From: Nilaparvata lugens
Lineage: Eukaryota > Arthropoda > Insecta > Hemiptera > Delphacidae
Direction of reading: 5' to 3'
DNA: 64,000 nt
NCBI RefSeq assembly: GCF_014356525.2
Contig: NC_052506.1
Location: forward strand, 11,141,900 to 11,205,899
Below the pieces are notes generated by a model, which was not told where the DNA came from, did no database searches, and saw only the letters and a list, made by a program, of their open reading frames with translations. Below are positions 11,801 to 21,067 of this stretch, piece after piece (within the stretch, counting starts at the first letter, position 1; every line of letters begins with the position of its first letter). The position numbers were made by a program, and so were the translations under genes.

Positions 11801-13553
11801 AGTTTTCAATGAAACTATGAGGAAGATTAGTGGGACATTGAGACCAACAGAGACTGAGTGGCTGCCTGTGCTTAGTAACATCATGCCTTAGATCTCAGGA
11901 GGGTTGAGAAGATGAACAGGTTCATTTCCCAGTTGCAACAAATTCATGGAGGTCTCCCAGACTCTAGAGATTTGGCTAACCCTCCACCAAGGCGCCTCAA
12001 GTCAAGAAAATACTCAATACTTGATGGACAGGAAGAAATAAGCAGTGTGAAGGAGTTATGGAGACTGAGATGGTTGCAGGGAGAGGTTAAGAACAGAAGT
12101 CTTGTGGATGACCCCAATGACATTGTCCCTGGCACCCAGCTGAGATGTAGAGAGTGGTGTGGCCTTGACCGGTTCAGGACGCAGGGTGTAAGGTGTGCTG
12201 AGTTGACGACAGCATGGGAATACACCTCTGACCCTCTGTGCCAATGTGCCCGTTCTGGGAACATGAAACGTGGTAAATTGTCCGATTCACAATTTACCCG
12301 GTGAAAAGTTTTGCGTCCCATGGGAACAATTTTGACAGATTCTGTACCAGTAACAAATTCCTGCCCCACCATCGAAGACTGGTAAATTGTGACAGTTTAC
12401 ATTTGAAGAGCTCTGATTGGTCGATTGAATTGTAGTCTGCTTGCTTCTCTGCGCTTGCGTAGGCAAAACAAGATATCTTCTGCTTTCTCCACATTTTAGA
12501 ACCATTCTATTGTCTATTGAACTATTATGAAAAATCAACCTGTCCTGACACCATAATGATAATAAAAATAAAATGTTTCCATTTACAACATAGCCAACCT
12601 AGAACCTACCTGTATAAAGTATTCTTTAATCTGCTATAGCCAACATAGAATATTTGCGTGCACCAGCACCAGCTACTTGATTTGAATTTGTACTATTGCG
12701 TTAAATCATAAAATTAATTTTATAATTGAAATCCTATTATATTAAGCGAACAATTTCTGTATTTATATATCTGGTTATTTTTATATCAGGCTATTTATGT
12801 TTAACGGATCTCGAAAACGGCTCTAACGATCTTCACGAAATTTGGAACATAGTAGATTTATGATGTAGAGATTCGATTGCACTAGGTCTCATCCTTGAGA
12901 AAACTCGCTGAACGACATTAAAAGGATAATTCATCCTTAGCTGAAACAGCTGTGGATAGTAAAAAAAGGGAGTATGTGAAAAATCAAAATTGTGCTCACT
13001 ATAACCTTAGTGTCCGGTTTCCCATTAGGGAACTTTGGACTATATACGGCGAGGTGGAACTACCTTTGGGTCTCCCCACCATTCAAAGCCATACGCTGAT
13101 AATAATAATAATAACATATACATACATACAAATAGAACCGTCGAGAAATTCTTTCGGGGCTGTTCCCTGAAAAACGACCATTTGACTGGACTATTTTCTG
13201 TTGGAGGTTAGACTATTTTTGTATTATTATTTATCGTTAATGCTATTTCATTTCATAGTAGAAACTGCTGTCAAACAGCCGTTTTTTGTTCGAAGTCATT
13301 CGCTAATGTGTGTGTACAAGCATGTGTGTACACTCTTGTCCTGCCGTTAGTGGCCACCCTTAGTAAGCTGAACAACCCTTCTATGTTGTGCTTTACTTTT
13401 TCAGATGTGTGGATGAACTATTTGAAGTTTGAGAAGATACACGGCAAACACTCGAATATGGCAGACATCTACCACCAGGCCTGCACCAAACTAAAGGAGT
13501 CTCTCATCGAAGAATTCAAAAACGAATTTGACTTGGAATTGAAGAAGACCTAA
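2634..13553 (+). CDS. UTP6: UTP6, small-subunit processome component, 3' half of the gene (five exons)
   Basis: The exons join(2634-2835, 3801-3932, 5154-5408, 10476-10746, 13405-13553) form one open frame of about 336 residues ending in TAA. I recognise the C-terminal HAT-repeat half of UTP6 (U3 snoRNA-associated protein 6). The last two exons encode tandem helical HAT units, including RLEWIALTQG, AARKLYYRLAED and WMNYLKFEKIHG followed by ADIYHQACTKL. Known UTP6 proteins are about 600 residues, so about 260 N-terminal residues must lie left of the window. UTP6 is a nucleolar factor of the UTP-B subcomplex that acts in 18S pre-rRNA processing. All junctions are GT-AG and phases match (0, 0, 0, 1). 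Residues from the 3801 and 5154 exons are a Lys/Ser/Asp-rich, probably disordered linker. The intron before exon 4 carries two extra broken copies of that exon. Identification is from recalled family features, not a search. Confidence 0.85.
2836..3080. other. UTP6 intron, unremarkable part
   Basis: AT-rich; nothing recognised except the GCACAGAG target duplication at 3073-3080. Confidence 0.5.
3081..3272. mobile_element. hAT-like MITE with perfect 8-bp TSD (copy 1)
   Basis: The ends CAAAGACCTTGAAA and CTTTAAGGTCTTTG are inverted repeats. GCACAGAG is duplicated exactly at 3073-3080 and 3273-3280, the 8-bp TSD expected of hAT elements. 192 bp, no ORF. A related 254-bp copy in opposite orientation is at 5734-5987. 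Confidence 0.85.
3525..3632. repeat. Two tandem copies of a hairpin
   Basis: Each unit is an 18-bp perfect inverted repeat (arm ACCTAGAATACAATGTAT, loop about 6 nt) at 3525-3569 and 3591-3632. They are separated by CTTGGAAATTA-type spacer sequence that also repeats after unit 2. Confidence 0.85.
3801..3932 (+). CDS. UTP6: UTP6 exon, charged linker
   Basis: Acceptor TAAACAATAG ends at 3800 and donor GTAACA starts at 3933. Forty-four codons, phase 0 to 0. It starts IEQLRKDMPCFEPL and continues as a Lys/Ser/Asp-rich segment ending EFPPQ. Confidence rests on open frame, phase match and splice sites; the linker itself is poorly conserved in the family. Confidence 0.75.
3969..4230. mobile_element. 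Long-TIR MITE with TA flanks
   Basis: About 80-bp near-perfect inverted arms (3969-4048 and about 4154-4230) around a 100-bp centre. The ends read TA-GAGAAACAATAGCG and mirror GCTATTGTTTCTC-TA, consistent with a TA target duplication (Tc1/mariner-type). No ORF. Confidence 0.8.
4335..4518. mobile_element. Foldback MITE with 5-bp flanking repeat CTGAC and CRE-like sites
   Basis: The arms beginning TCACTACCTCCGTAAACAAA (4335) and ending in the inverse (4518) pair over about 75 bp. CTGAC occurs at 4330-4334 and 4519-4523 as a candidate TSD. The left arm contains TGACGTCAGC, a perfect CRE palindrome. Confidence 0.75.
4560..5153. other. UTP6 intron, no feature recognised
   Basis: AT-rich with short (AAT)n runs near 4737 and 4970. 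Acceptor TATTGTATTGCAG ends at 5153. Confidence 0.5.
5154..5408 (+). CDS. UTP6: UTP6 exon, HAT region
   Basis: Acceptor ends at 5153 and donor GTAACC starts at 5409. Eighty-five codons, phase 0 to 0. It starts with a Ser-rich stretch, then encodes helices such as WETLCQVLEKATEKH, AIFEQAIVHL and LWKLMLQYWQLTDPDK, typical of HAT/TPR-like packing. Both ends agree with the neighbouring exons. Confidence 0.85.
5734..5987. mobile_element. hAT-like MITE with perfect 8-bp TSD (copy 2, inverted)
   Basis: Same TIR as the element at 3081-3272 (CAAAGACCTTAAAG). GTTATTTT is duplicated exactly at 5726-5733 and 5988-5995. The left breakpoint of the large tandem duplication (GCAT at 5955-5958) lies inside the right end of this element. 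Confidence 0.85.
6002..6426 (-). pseudogene. LINE reverse transcriptase C-terminal fragment (copy A)
   Basis: The minus strand encodes 98 residues with the pattern found after the palm/thumb domain of jockey/CR1-type LINE polymerases: a HEYNTRIDTDLQTP block, a RLSKTHKSHMYQ block and LFNKLPLRIRNL followed by KRFKTVI. It is 5'-truncated, as is usual for LINEs. The short sequence down to about 6002 is its 3' UTR. A duplicate is at 7992-8415. Confidence 0.7.
6424..6963. mobile_element. 540-bp repeat with inner TIR (copy A)
   Basis: This shares its whole length with 35010-35545, which lies in opposite orientation. Within it the CCTACAGTTAC / GTAACTGTAGG termini (about 6558 and 6963) bound a 400-bp MITE-like unit; an adjoining 130-bp GC-rich block (GCCCGAGCCGTAGGCGAGGGC) is always present too. 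No convincing ORF. Confidence 0.7.
6961..7535 (+). pseudogene. mariner-like transposon relic with TIRs (copy A)
   Basis: TIR text AAAAGAATACCACAACTTTG at the left is inverted at about 7500-7525. The right end continues to ...GAATCATTCTGTA, the usual form of this family, while the outer left end is missing. Around 7170-7400 the + strand reads a frameshifted transposase C-terminus: a proline-rich SPDLTP block, KDKVYRP, EELKQEI and a final RVRNEFEYRIDITQVSGG. This corresponds to the region around the last catalytic Asp of IS630/Tc1/mariner DDE transposases. Internally deleted and inactive. Confidence 0.75.
7722..7948 (+). pseudogene. UTP6 exon 4 duplicate D1, 3'-truncated
   Basis: An intact acceptor (TTGATTTCAG to 7721) and the exon open from AERLMERGSNQ to ..KSIKDLR, then the duplication junction replaces the last 44 bp and the donor. 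Read-through ends 49 bases later in LINE-flanking sequence. Differences from the complete copy are synonymous, for example CTAAGA for CTGAGA. Confidence 0.9.
7992..8415 (-). pseudogene. LINE reverse transcriptase C-terminal fragment (copy B)
   Basis: Second copy of the fragment at 6002-6426, produced by the tandem duplication. It has a one-base homopolymer change that shortens the reading frame to 85 residues. Confidence 0.7.
8413..8952. mobile_element. 540-bp repeat with inner TIR (copy B)
   Basis: Duplicate of 6424-6963 carried by the 1990-bp tandem duplication, with a few substitutions (for example GCTCACG for GCGCACG). Confidence 0.7.
8951..9523 (+). pseudogene. mariner-like transposon relic (copy B)
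   Basis: Duplicate of 6961-7535. The AGAGCA at 9148-9153 inside it was used as the right-hand partner in the second tandem duplication. Confidence 0.75.
9710..9920 (+). pseudogene. UTP6 exon 4 duplicate D2, 3'-truncated
   Basis: Acceptor intact; exon text runs to ..MQPRKS and then switches at AGAGCA into mariner-relic sequence, giving a stop at 9947-9949. No donor. Two differences (CCACTGAGAGTTAT) distinguish it from D1 and D3. Confidence 0.9.
9915..10289 (+). pseudogene. mariner-like transposon relic, right part (copy C)
   Basis: Third copy of the transposase C-terminal remnant and right TIR, generated by the nested 767-bp duplication. Confidence 0.75.
10476..10746 (+). CDS. UTP6: UTP6 exon 4, the only complete copy (D3)
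   Basis: Acceptor TTTGATTTCAG ends at 10475 and donor GTAGGT starts at 10747. Ninety codons plus one base. It encodes two HAT-type helices (VIRLEWIALTQGLAAARKLYYRLAED) and ends ..CLEFGADNV plus a split codon that the next exon completes as Asp, giving the expected ADN-V-DVWMNYLKFE junction. This is the only one of three copies able to join the last exon, so it is taken as the functional exon. Confidence 0.88.
10843..11397. mobile_element. piggyBac-like MITE
   Basis: The termini CCCTCAATTACACGCTA (left) and the inverse TAGCGTGTAGTTGAGGG (right) pair with one mismatch. TTAA follows at 11398-11401 and TTGA (one change from TTAA) precedes at 10839-10842, as expected for piggyBac target sites. 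Subterminal GCGGCACTCGGTGCCGC hairpin at the right end. 555 bp, no transposase. Confidence 0.8.
11402..11789. other. UTP6 intron, nothing recognised
   Basis: AT-rich, no repeat or ORF recognised. Confidence 0.4.
11790..12300 (+). pseudogene. LINE ORF2 C-terminal fragment
   Basis: Two short frames read the post-RT region of a jockey/CR1-type LINE: RKISGTLRPTETEWLPVLSN with a stop just after, then (from 11912) PPPRRLKSRK, the GTQLRCREWCGLDRFRTQG block with ..RCAELTTAWEY, and CQCARSGN, which corresponds to the C-terminal Cys cluster. Truncated at both ends. It lies in the sense direction within the last UTP6 intron. Confidence 0.7.
12732..12990 (+). mobile_element. Helitron-like element, family T, copy 1 (3'-truncated)
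   Basis: It starts TCCTATTATATTAAGCGA after an A, the same start and flank as copies at 32911-33314, 52144-52430 and 58021-58484. It contains the shared block CTCGAAAACGGCTCTAACGA and a segment ending GAAAAATCAAAAT. Confidence 0.65.
12991..13404. other. Last UTP6 intron, 3' part
   Basis: Contains a short (TAA)n and ATAC-rich tract at about 13097-13131. Otherwise unremarkable to the acceptor TTACTTTTTCAG that ends at 13404. Confidence 0.5.
13405..13553 (+). CDS. UTP6: UTP6 last exon
   Basis: The first two bases complete an Asp codon split over the intron. It encodes VWMNYLKFEKIHGKHSNM, then ADIYHQACTKLKESLIEEF, and a charged tail ending LELKKT, stop TAA. This is the C-terminal HAT unit and basic/acidic tail expected of UTP6. 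Confidence 0.88.
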
Positions 13554-13815
13554 TTCCAATCGGGTGACACTCACAGCATCCAGTTTTCAGAAGATCTCTA
13601 TTATATTATATTATTATTGATGTTGTATTTGTAAATGTGTGTAAATGAGTGTTTGAATTGACACTCCCATTCCCATAAGTACATAATTATAAACAAATTA
13701 CTTGCCACTTTTTGCTACCCCAAATGAGCTTATTCATATAATTTTTAAATGTATTTATTTATCTATATTTTTTACAAAGAAACACTAATCAATAAACACT
13801 CGACATCTATCTATA
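13554..13815 (+). terminator. UTP6 3' UTR and polyadenylation region
   Basis: AATAAA at 13791-13796, about 240 bases after the stop, followed by a T-rich stretch; no other AATAAA lies between it and the stop. The exact cleavage site cannot be read from sequence. Confidence 0.6.
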
Positions 13816-14350
13816 TATACTAATCACTTCAATTGTATAGTTCCTTTATTGCCAAATCAGGAATAATTATTACTGTAATATTATATTAAGTATGACATGG
13901 AATTCTCATTGTTGTGTGTTGTGTACTGCATGAGCAAGAAAACGTTTTATGTACAAGAGATTTTCAGTTCATATCAAATCGTATTAGCTATAAGTATTTG
14001 GGAGTAACAGTCGACAGTTGAAATTTTGTATATTGATTCTTAATTTACCGAGCATGATTACAGGCCTATCTTAATCGTATAGGTATGTGCACTCCAATTG
14101 AAAACAATGCATCAAATCTAATCGTCCGAATTCTTCAAGATGTTTGTTGGTTTGTCAAGTATTTTTTTACTTTCCTTGTTTATTAGACCCTTGCGGAGCA
14201 CGATTTTCTTTTGCTAGTACCCAATAAAGTGAAGAGGATGATGTATAATTTTATAGCCTTGGGAGAATCCGTTATGCAATTCTCTTGAAACGATTCAAGG
14301 TTTTGAATAAAGAAGTATTTTATTTTTGTTTAATTTTAGAAAATTAATTC
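13816..14350. other. Intergenic, nothing recognised
   Basis: AT-rich. A short piece near 14165-14185 resembles the terminus of family R (TTTACTTTCCTTG) but does not continue. Confidence 0.4.
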
Positions 14351-14492
14351 AGTAAGAAATTATTATTTTATTTTCTAGTAAGAAATTATTATTTTATTTT
14401 CCAGTAAGAAATTATTATTTTATTTTCCAGTAAGAAATTACTATTTTATTTTCCAGTAAGAAATTATTATTTTATTTTCCAGAAAGAAATTA
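14351..14492. repeat. 26-bp minisatellite, five units plus a partial
   Basis: Unit AGTAAGAAATTATTATTTTA plus TTTTCC, near-identical in all five copies (single C/T and T/C changes). Confidence 0.95.
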
Positions 14493-15192
14493 GTTTAAAT
14501 TTAATTTAAAGTTTAATTTAATTTTTAATTTAGTTCTAAATGTTAGTATTACACCTGCTCTAGAACATGGGTTTCCCATAGTTGAGTAGGTTAATTTCCG
14601 AAAAAATGCAACTTATATTTCTAGTAAATTTCATTCATTGTATTTTTGAATATTATGTACATTTTATTGATTAGATTATTTATTTGTATATTAATGGAAA
14701 TAAAATTTATTTGTATTTGTATTATTATTTAAGGAATGAGAGCTATGTTTTACCATTAACTTCGAATAATTTAACCAGAAATACCTTAATCTATATCGTT
14801 ATAAAAACATGCAATAATTTACAAGATAATTGTGCTAAGTTTGTTAATATGCACTAAAAATAAATTTAAAAATTTGGTTGGGTAATAATTATGCTCATAT
14901 AATTATATATTTTGAACTTTCAGCAATGAGAACATAACCTATTTTTTTGACATGTAATTCAGTATTAAATTTTGGGATGCCTGTTATTCTTTCCCAATCA
15001 TATTTATATAATTTGTATATTGTATCCACAAATGAATAAATAATTAAATTCATGAATAATTGTTGTAATTATTTACCATATAATTGTGCTAAGTTTGTTA
15101 TTATGCGCTTACTGAAAATAAATTTGGTTTACTTGAAAATTTGGTTGCATGATTATGCTCATAATCAATGTATCTAGAATACAAGGTACTGG
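14493..15192. other. Intergenic AT-rich stretch
   Basis: Contains two diverged TAATTGTGCTAAGTTTGTTA blocks (about 14828 and 15078), suggesting an old duplication, and a TATTTG-rich LINE-like tail near 14690-14730. No coding signal. Confidence 0.4.
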
Positions 15193-15249
15193 CAATACCT
15201 ACTATTACTTAAGTAATGGTAATAGTACTTGAATAATAGTAGGTATTGG
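15193..15249. repeat. Hairpin
   Basis: CAATACCTACTATTA and its inverse TAATAGTAGGTATTG flank an inner ACTTAAGTAATGGTAATAGT segment. Similar in style to the hairpins at 3525-3632. Confidence 0.7.
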
Positions 15250-15337
15250 TAGGCCTACTGGCCACGAAACAAATCCAAACCAGCTGGTCGGTGTGACGTC
15301 ATTGGTGTTCTAAAAGTCTATTCTTCCTATTTTTTAC

Positions 15338-16160
15338 TTTCCTTGCCCTATTAACATAGGCAAGGAAAGTATTGCTTTCCGAAAAAATACAGGTACCCCA
15401 ATTTCTAAATTTCTATACGTTTCATGGTCCCCTCTGAGTCCAAAAAAGTGGTTTTTGGGTATTGGTATGTATGTGTTTGTGTTTGTGTGTGTATGTGCGT
15501 CTGTGTACACGATATCTCATCTCCCAATCAACGGAATGATTTGAAATTTGGAACTTATAAGGTCCTTACAATATAAGGATTCGACACGTTCAATATCGAC
15601 CAAATGCAATTCAAGATGGCGGCTAAATTAGCGAAAATGTTGTCAAGAACAGGGTTTTTCGCGATTTTCTCAAAAACGGCTCCAACGATTTTGATCAAAT
15701 TCATACCTAGAATAGTCATTGATGAGCTCTATTAACTGCCACAAGTCCCATATCTGTAGAAAATTTCAGGAGCTCCGCCCCATCTATGCAAAGTTCGATT
15801 TTAGATTCCCAATTATCAGGCTTCAGATACAATTTAAACAAAACATTTCAAGTGGAAATGATTGACCATGAAAATCTCTACAATTAATGTTTAGTAACAT
15901 TTTCACCTAAAATTGAAAATTAACTCGAAATTCGAGAAAATGTGATTATTCAATTGCAAACTGTTGGCAACCGTTGATTCTATTAAATCATTCACTATGA
16001 AGAGATAGCAGACCTCGTGTATCTCCAGCGTTATTGTCCTGTCACCAGCTGACTCAGATCTTTGAATAGTTGACTTGAAATGCGCGTGAACACTAGCGTC
16101 AGGTGATCAATTTTCATAACGGCAAGGAAAGTTGTGTGAGTGCGCCACACCAGATTTTCC
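15338..16160 (-). mobile_element. Dispersed repeat family R, copy 2
   Basis: Nearly complete and inverted relative to copy 1. Right-terminus text TTTACTTTCCTTGCCCTATT is at 15338 and left-terminus text GTGTGAGTGCGCCACACCAG ends near 16155. It carries a short GT-rich tract at about 15470-15495 where copy 1 has (AC)n. Confidence 0.8.
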
Positions 16161-16161
16161 A

Positions 16162-17115
16162 ATATGAGCAACTTTTTAAGTATTTTTCTCAAAAAGTAAA
16201 TAACTTCAAGTCCCATCGACATTCCCTACGATTTATATTATTCACATTTATATTAAATACAATATTTATCTTCATTTTTTTTATAAATTCAATACTTTTG
16301 GACGGCTGGACCTTTCAGAATGATCGATTTGGGTAAGAGCCTGCACATCGAATACCTGTTGCTCTCTAATTGAAAATTAACATGCTTTCCCTGGCTCTTT
16401 TGTAATTCAATTACTCAATGCTAAAGAATTTGATGAATCGATCATTCTTCTTCTCTTCTTCATCCTCGCCACTTCCCGTTATGCGGGGTCGGCTTTACCA
16501 ATCCTGAGACGCCATTCCTTCTGATTATAGGCATCGTTTGTAGAAAGATCTAAATTTTTCATGTCCTTCTGGACATTCGTCATCCAGGTAGTTTTTGGCC
16601 TACATCTTTTTCTTGTTTGTGTAGCCATGGAGAGGCACTTTTTCACCACGTGATCGTCGGATCCTCGCATAACATGACCATACCACCTCAGCCTGGACTC
16701 TCACGAATCGATCATTGAATAAGTAAATGAAAAACGTGAACATGAATTAAAGTATAATATTATTTCTCTCAAAATCCTTGATATCTTATCTGTATAGCCT
16801 ACTGTATGTATATTACATAGAATCAGTAGAGTGCCGGTTCAACATCTTTAATCCTTTAGGAGTGCACTCTTAATTCAGGAAAAAATGATAAACACATATC
16901 CACATACTTTAACCAGGTAATAGTTGTGTGCTACGGTCATATACAATATATTTATCTTTATTTTTCTCGAGCAACTTTGTATTTATTTTTATAAAAAAGT
17001 ACATAACTTTCAAGTCCCATCGACATCTCTTACGATTTATACAATATTTATATTTATCTTTCATTTTTATTAGAAATTTATCACTTTTGAACTCCCATAT
17101 CTTCCAGAATTCTCG
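16162..17115. repeat. Pair of diverged about 150-bp direct repeats
   Basis: About 16162-16325 and 16962-17115 share GAGCAACTTT, TTCAAGTCCCATCGACAT, TACGATTTATA and related blocks with about 80% similarity by eye. Family unknown. Confidence 0.6.
16462..16706 (-). pseudogene. RTE-type LINE 3' fragment
   Basis: The minus strand reads the extreme C-terminus of an RTE/BovB-like polymerase: ESRLRWYGHVMRGSDDHVVK, then a KRCRPKTTWM block, QKDMKNLDLS, and EWRLRIGKADPA before the stop. Only the 3' end is present, ending in GAAGAA-type sequence at about 16445-16462. Confidence 0.75.
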
Positions 17116-17119
17116 ATAA

Positions 17120-17990
17120 TGTAAGGGCATACAGGTTTGGAGATAGAGAACTCTCATTTGATATTACGAGAAGGGATACACGTAGAAGGAATGAATAGAT
17201 TTAATTTGGCAACATTTGAAAAGATGAATGGCTTGAAAGGTTTTCTACTGGAGGATTTTTATTTAAAGTCTTAATATCCAAACAATTATAAAGTTGAAAA
17301 AAGGTATACCTACTGAAATGCATTTCAATTAGTAATACTTTGAATGATAATATAGGCCTACATTCTTTCAATCACTGTTTTAAAATCATAATAATTACGC
17401 TTGGCTTGAATACTTTAATAGTTATCTTGAGCTTTCTCGTTATTTATTACGTTGTACACATTCCTTTGTTCATTGTGATATTCTTCTGCAAACTCAACCA
17501 ATTTCTATCCTTTCAAAATTGATTCTAATACCAATCTCAATGCAGAAGACATATAAAGGAAAAGCTAAGATTAATTTGATGAAAGTGAAATCAAGAGCGG
17601 TTGCAGAGAATAAAGGTTGTTAGTGCAGGGCATTCCATCAGTGATTTGGAAGGAGTATGTGGATGATCAATGGATGAAGATGGTAAGCGCACCACTTTCC
17701 TTCCTTATCCTTCAAATATGTTGTTTAGACTGCACTTACCACCTACATAACACATGAAATTAATCCCAGCTATTTTTCACATTAAAGAATTTTGGGACCT
17801 ATGTAGCGTAGAGTGACACTCATAACTCTTATCCATGTATCTCATTTACCCAAAACATGTTATTTACCACCTTTTCCACTAACCCCTTCATTTGTTCTCG
17901 TATTGTGAAACTATTCTATTTACTTTGAGAAATAGACAATTCTGATAAAAATGCTAATGGATTGAATAAATGAGACATAATTTGAAAAAT
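17120..17990. other. Intergenic, nothing recognised
   Basis: AT-rich without repeats or coding signal that I can support. Confidence 0.4.
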
Positions 17991-17992
17991 AT

Positions 17993-18425
17993 AGATACAT
18001 AGATAGATAAATGCCTTTTATTTACACTTTACAATTTCAAAAGTGATGTGGGCGAAATTGAGGCAATACCGTAAGAGCCCCCTCTTCCACTTAAATCACG
18101 ATTATTAGTTACATTACATAAAAATAATAGTATACTTTACAATTCAAAAATAAATCATTGGAATATCAATCAATATAGGATATCAATCATAGGAAAATAG
18201 ATCGTAGGAATATGAATTAATTCTCTCAAATATTATAGTATCTTATAATATTGTCGATTCATAGGACAACTGGTCGGTTGAATGTCTGTTTGGAAGCCTC
18301 CGAAGGACGACAACCTCTTCAACCATCTCGGAGGGCACTCTTATAGTCTTATTCAAGGAAAGAGGCTCCCACACACTTAGACCAGTATAGATGTGTGGTA
18401 CGGAAAAACCTATTCCATCATTGAA
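17993..18425 (-). pseudogene. LINE 3' end fragment (probable)
   Basis: The minus strand has a short open stretch (VPHIYTGLSVWEPLSL... PSEMVEEVVVLRRLPN) followed by a non-coding tail ending GTAAATAAAAGGCATTTATC and an ATCT-rich run. This is the architecture of an insect LINE 3' end, but the protein piece is not recognised. Confidence 0.4.
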
Positions 18426-19254
18426 TAGAGGAGTATTTTGTGCAGATTTTAATAAGCAAAATACGATTTTTGCCTATCATTGGGGGTGGGGGGAGATTAG
18501 AACCCCCAACCCCCCCATCATTACGCCCCTGAATAGTTGTGAGGTTGTGCATTTCTTTCCAGGCTCTTATCAATTTTGACTTTCTTAAATAGGTATGTGT
18601 TTCATCTTGATTTAATAACCTAATTTTTCCAAATAACCTTAATCATAATACATTTCATAATACATCACGGGATTGGTGAACTTTTTATCTAAAGTATTTA
18701 TTCCAGATATAATTTATATTTTTGAACTACCTATCTGTGGAATTAACGCAGCATAAAGTACAAAATTGGTACGCTACAGGAAATATTATAGCAACATCAA
18801 TTGAACAGAAAAGGTGAGAATGATTCCTTAGAAATGAATTTTCATTCCTTGAAACATGATTGAACTCCTCACTATCAAATATTCTTATAAATAGAAAATT
18901 ATTTTTGTAAAAGTTTTGATTTAAAATCTGAAAATAATTTGGCCTTTGATAGGCTGAATCTAATATTAGGCATTATTTTTTGTAGAAATATTGATTTAGG
19001 ATTTCAAGAAATTGATTGAACAATATCAATAGGGCCTACATAGACTACCTATATTTTGTAGTTATATATTAATATAATACATTATGGTATATCAATGTAG
19101 GTAGGCAATATGTGTATCTGTTCCATATCATGAAAAACTGCTATTCATCATGATTATTTCTCCATTCTCAAGATTTGGACTACTACTGTACCTATTAGGC
19201 TAGTTTATTTTCTTAATCATATTCTTGTACTTTTTAATTTGTATTGTTATCATG
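18426..19254. other. Intergenic, nothing recognised
   Basis: AT-rich. Includes a G-rich patch GGGGGTGGGGGGAG near 18480. Confidence 0.4.
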
Positions 19255-19330
19255 TAATAGAGAGTTGAAAGGGCCGACTGAGCCCTAACTTCGCTCTCTA
19301 GGAAAAATAAAGACAGTCATATAATAATAT
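19255..19330 (+). mobile_element. LINE 3' tail fragment, family with GGCCGACTGAGCCC
   Basis: The block GGGCCGACTGAGCCCTAACT, CGCTCTC and AAAAATAAAGACAGT recurs at 45250-45330, both followed by a low-complexity tail. Consistent with two 5'-truncated LINE insertions. Confidence 0.6.
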
Positions 19331-19548
19331 AGCCTACCTAAGACTAAGAATTCCGAAATCGGCAATATATCTTCAACATTGTTAAGGAGGTTAATAATTT
19401 TGAATTGCTGGAAATATGGAAAATAATGTTAACAAAATTTGTTAAATGATGTCTATTTAAATGAAGAAATAGGTTATTGAGCAGATACCAGCTCAGTTAG
19501 TTCATTCTACTCGCATTCAAGAGTAACAATTTTTCAGTTGCTTCACAA

Positions 19549-19621
19549 GACCGTGTGGCCTAATGGATAAGGCGTCGGACTTCGGATCCGAAGATTGCAG
19601 GTTCGAGTCCTGTCACGGTCG
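19549..19621 (+). tRNA. tRNA-Arg (anticodon UCG)
   Basis: This is a full cloverleaf of 73 nt. Acceptor GACCGTG pairs with CACGGTC, discriminator G is at 19621, the D-loop contains TAATGGATAAGG, the anticodon stem TCGGA/TCCGA encloses loop CTTCGGA with anticodon TCG at 19582-19584, and the T arm contains GGTTCGAGTCC (B box). A T7 run at about 19625-19631 fits a pol III terminator. No intron. All stems pair, so it looks functional. It would decode CGA, and CGG by wobble rules for unmodified U34. Confidence 0.97.
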
Positions 19622-19624
19622 AGA

Positions 19625-19631
19625 TTTTTTT
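19625..19631 (+). terminator. Pol III terminator of tRNA-Arg
   Basis: Seven consecutive T residues a few bases after the tRNA 3' end. Confidence 0.8.
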
Positions 19632-20804
19632 GCTGGTTAATTCCTATGTAGTCTACATAGATTATTCTAAAAATAATCAGTTCCACTTTATTGAGCACAA
19701 TAAGATTTGAGATTTGTCCAGAACAAAATCATTAGCGTTATTAGTAATAATTGAAAAATTAAAATGAAATTTATTCTCCTTTTGTAAAACAAAATTTTTT
19801 ACAAAGAATCTCTCTTAGAATTAAATTATTGAAAATCCGTCAACTCCTAAATTTGTCAAAATCCTTAGCGTTAACATAGTAATTCAACTAAAACTCAACA
19901 CTCTCATTCTAAAAAACAATAATATAAACACTTCATTTATAAGAATTTTATTTTCCGATATTTATTACATTTTATTGCTATTTTTGTTCCTATTTCGTTA
20001 TTATCTCTGTTCATTTTGTATTTGTGTTTTCTGTTAACGACATGTTTAAGTGGTAGAGAAGACATATTACTGTCCAAACTTCACCACGTCAACAAATAGA
20101 AAAGTTACAGATTCAAAAATGGGATATTTTCCAAGGTTTCTATTTGAAAATTCTGGAAACTCACTACTTCCACCTATACAATTCATACATCTTGAAATAT
20201 TATAAAGTAATTATGGAAAATCACGTGAAAGTACAATTAAATTTTAAGTTTAATTAAAAAGTACAATATAATTGAAAGTACAATTAAATTTGAAGAAGAT
20301 CCTCAGAAATTTTGTATAGGGTGGAAGGGAAATAATCGCAAAATAGAAAACCCGGTTCTACAACGAAAATACAAATTTTTCACTGTAATAACTTCTCAGG
20401 GCCTTACTAATCAACCAATCAAATTAATAATTTGGCTAATATTGTTATACAAGGGTTATGTTCCATCAGAATCATCCATTAGTACTTAATTTCAGTATTT
20501 CCTAGTGGAGACCTAGTGGTTCTCATAAGGCCATCTCAAGGATCAACATTTCAAATACTTAGACTTCTGACACAATGATCATATTATCTCTACAGCTCAT
20601 TCTTCCCGAAATCATGTATCATAATTGAATAAAAAAAATATTATAAAAAAATTGGAAATTGATTCCTGTGTAAGACTTACTTCAACTCATATTTCCATAC
20701 ACAAAAAATGCCGTAACAGCCATTTGACTGCACTAAATTTGTAATTCTCGTTTTAATTGTATTTTAAAAAGTGAAAGTGACATAACCAACATTTTGATTT
20801 GGAC
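19632..20804. other. Intergenic, nothing recognised
   Basis: AT-rich, no repeat family or coding signal identified. Confidence 0.4.
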
Positions 20805-20935
20805 TGTACAGTATAAATTGGAAATGGGGCAATTTTGGGCATGAGCCTGTTGTGCCTATCCTCATGTTAAGTATTTGTACACAATGTGATAAATAAATAA
20901 ATGAATGAATAAAAAAATAAATAAATAAATATTAA
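20805..20935 (+). mobile_element. LINE 3' tail with (AAAT)n
   Basis: The text TGAGCCTGTTGTGCCTATCC, then TGTGATAAATAAATAAATGA and more AAAT units, is the typical form of an insect LINE 3' end. No coding part remains. Confidence 0.5.
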
Positions 20936-21067
20936 TATTTATTCATCCACTTGTTATGTATAGTATACATACTATATAAACTTATTTTAATTTTCAGATT
21001 ATTACCACAAAAGGTAGTCTACTGTTTTCCATTTTTAATTCTACAAAGATTATCCCACTGTTTAACA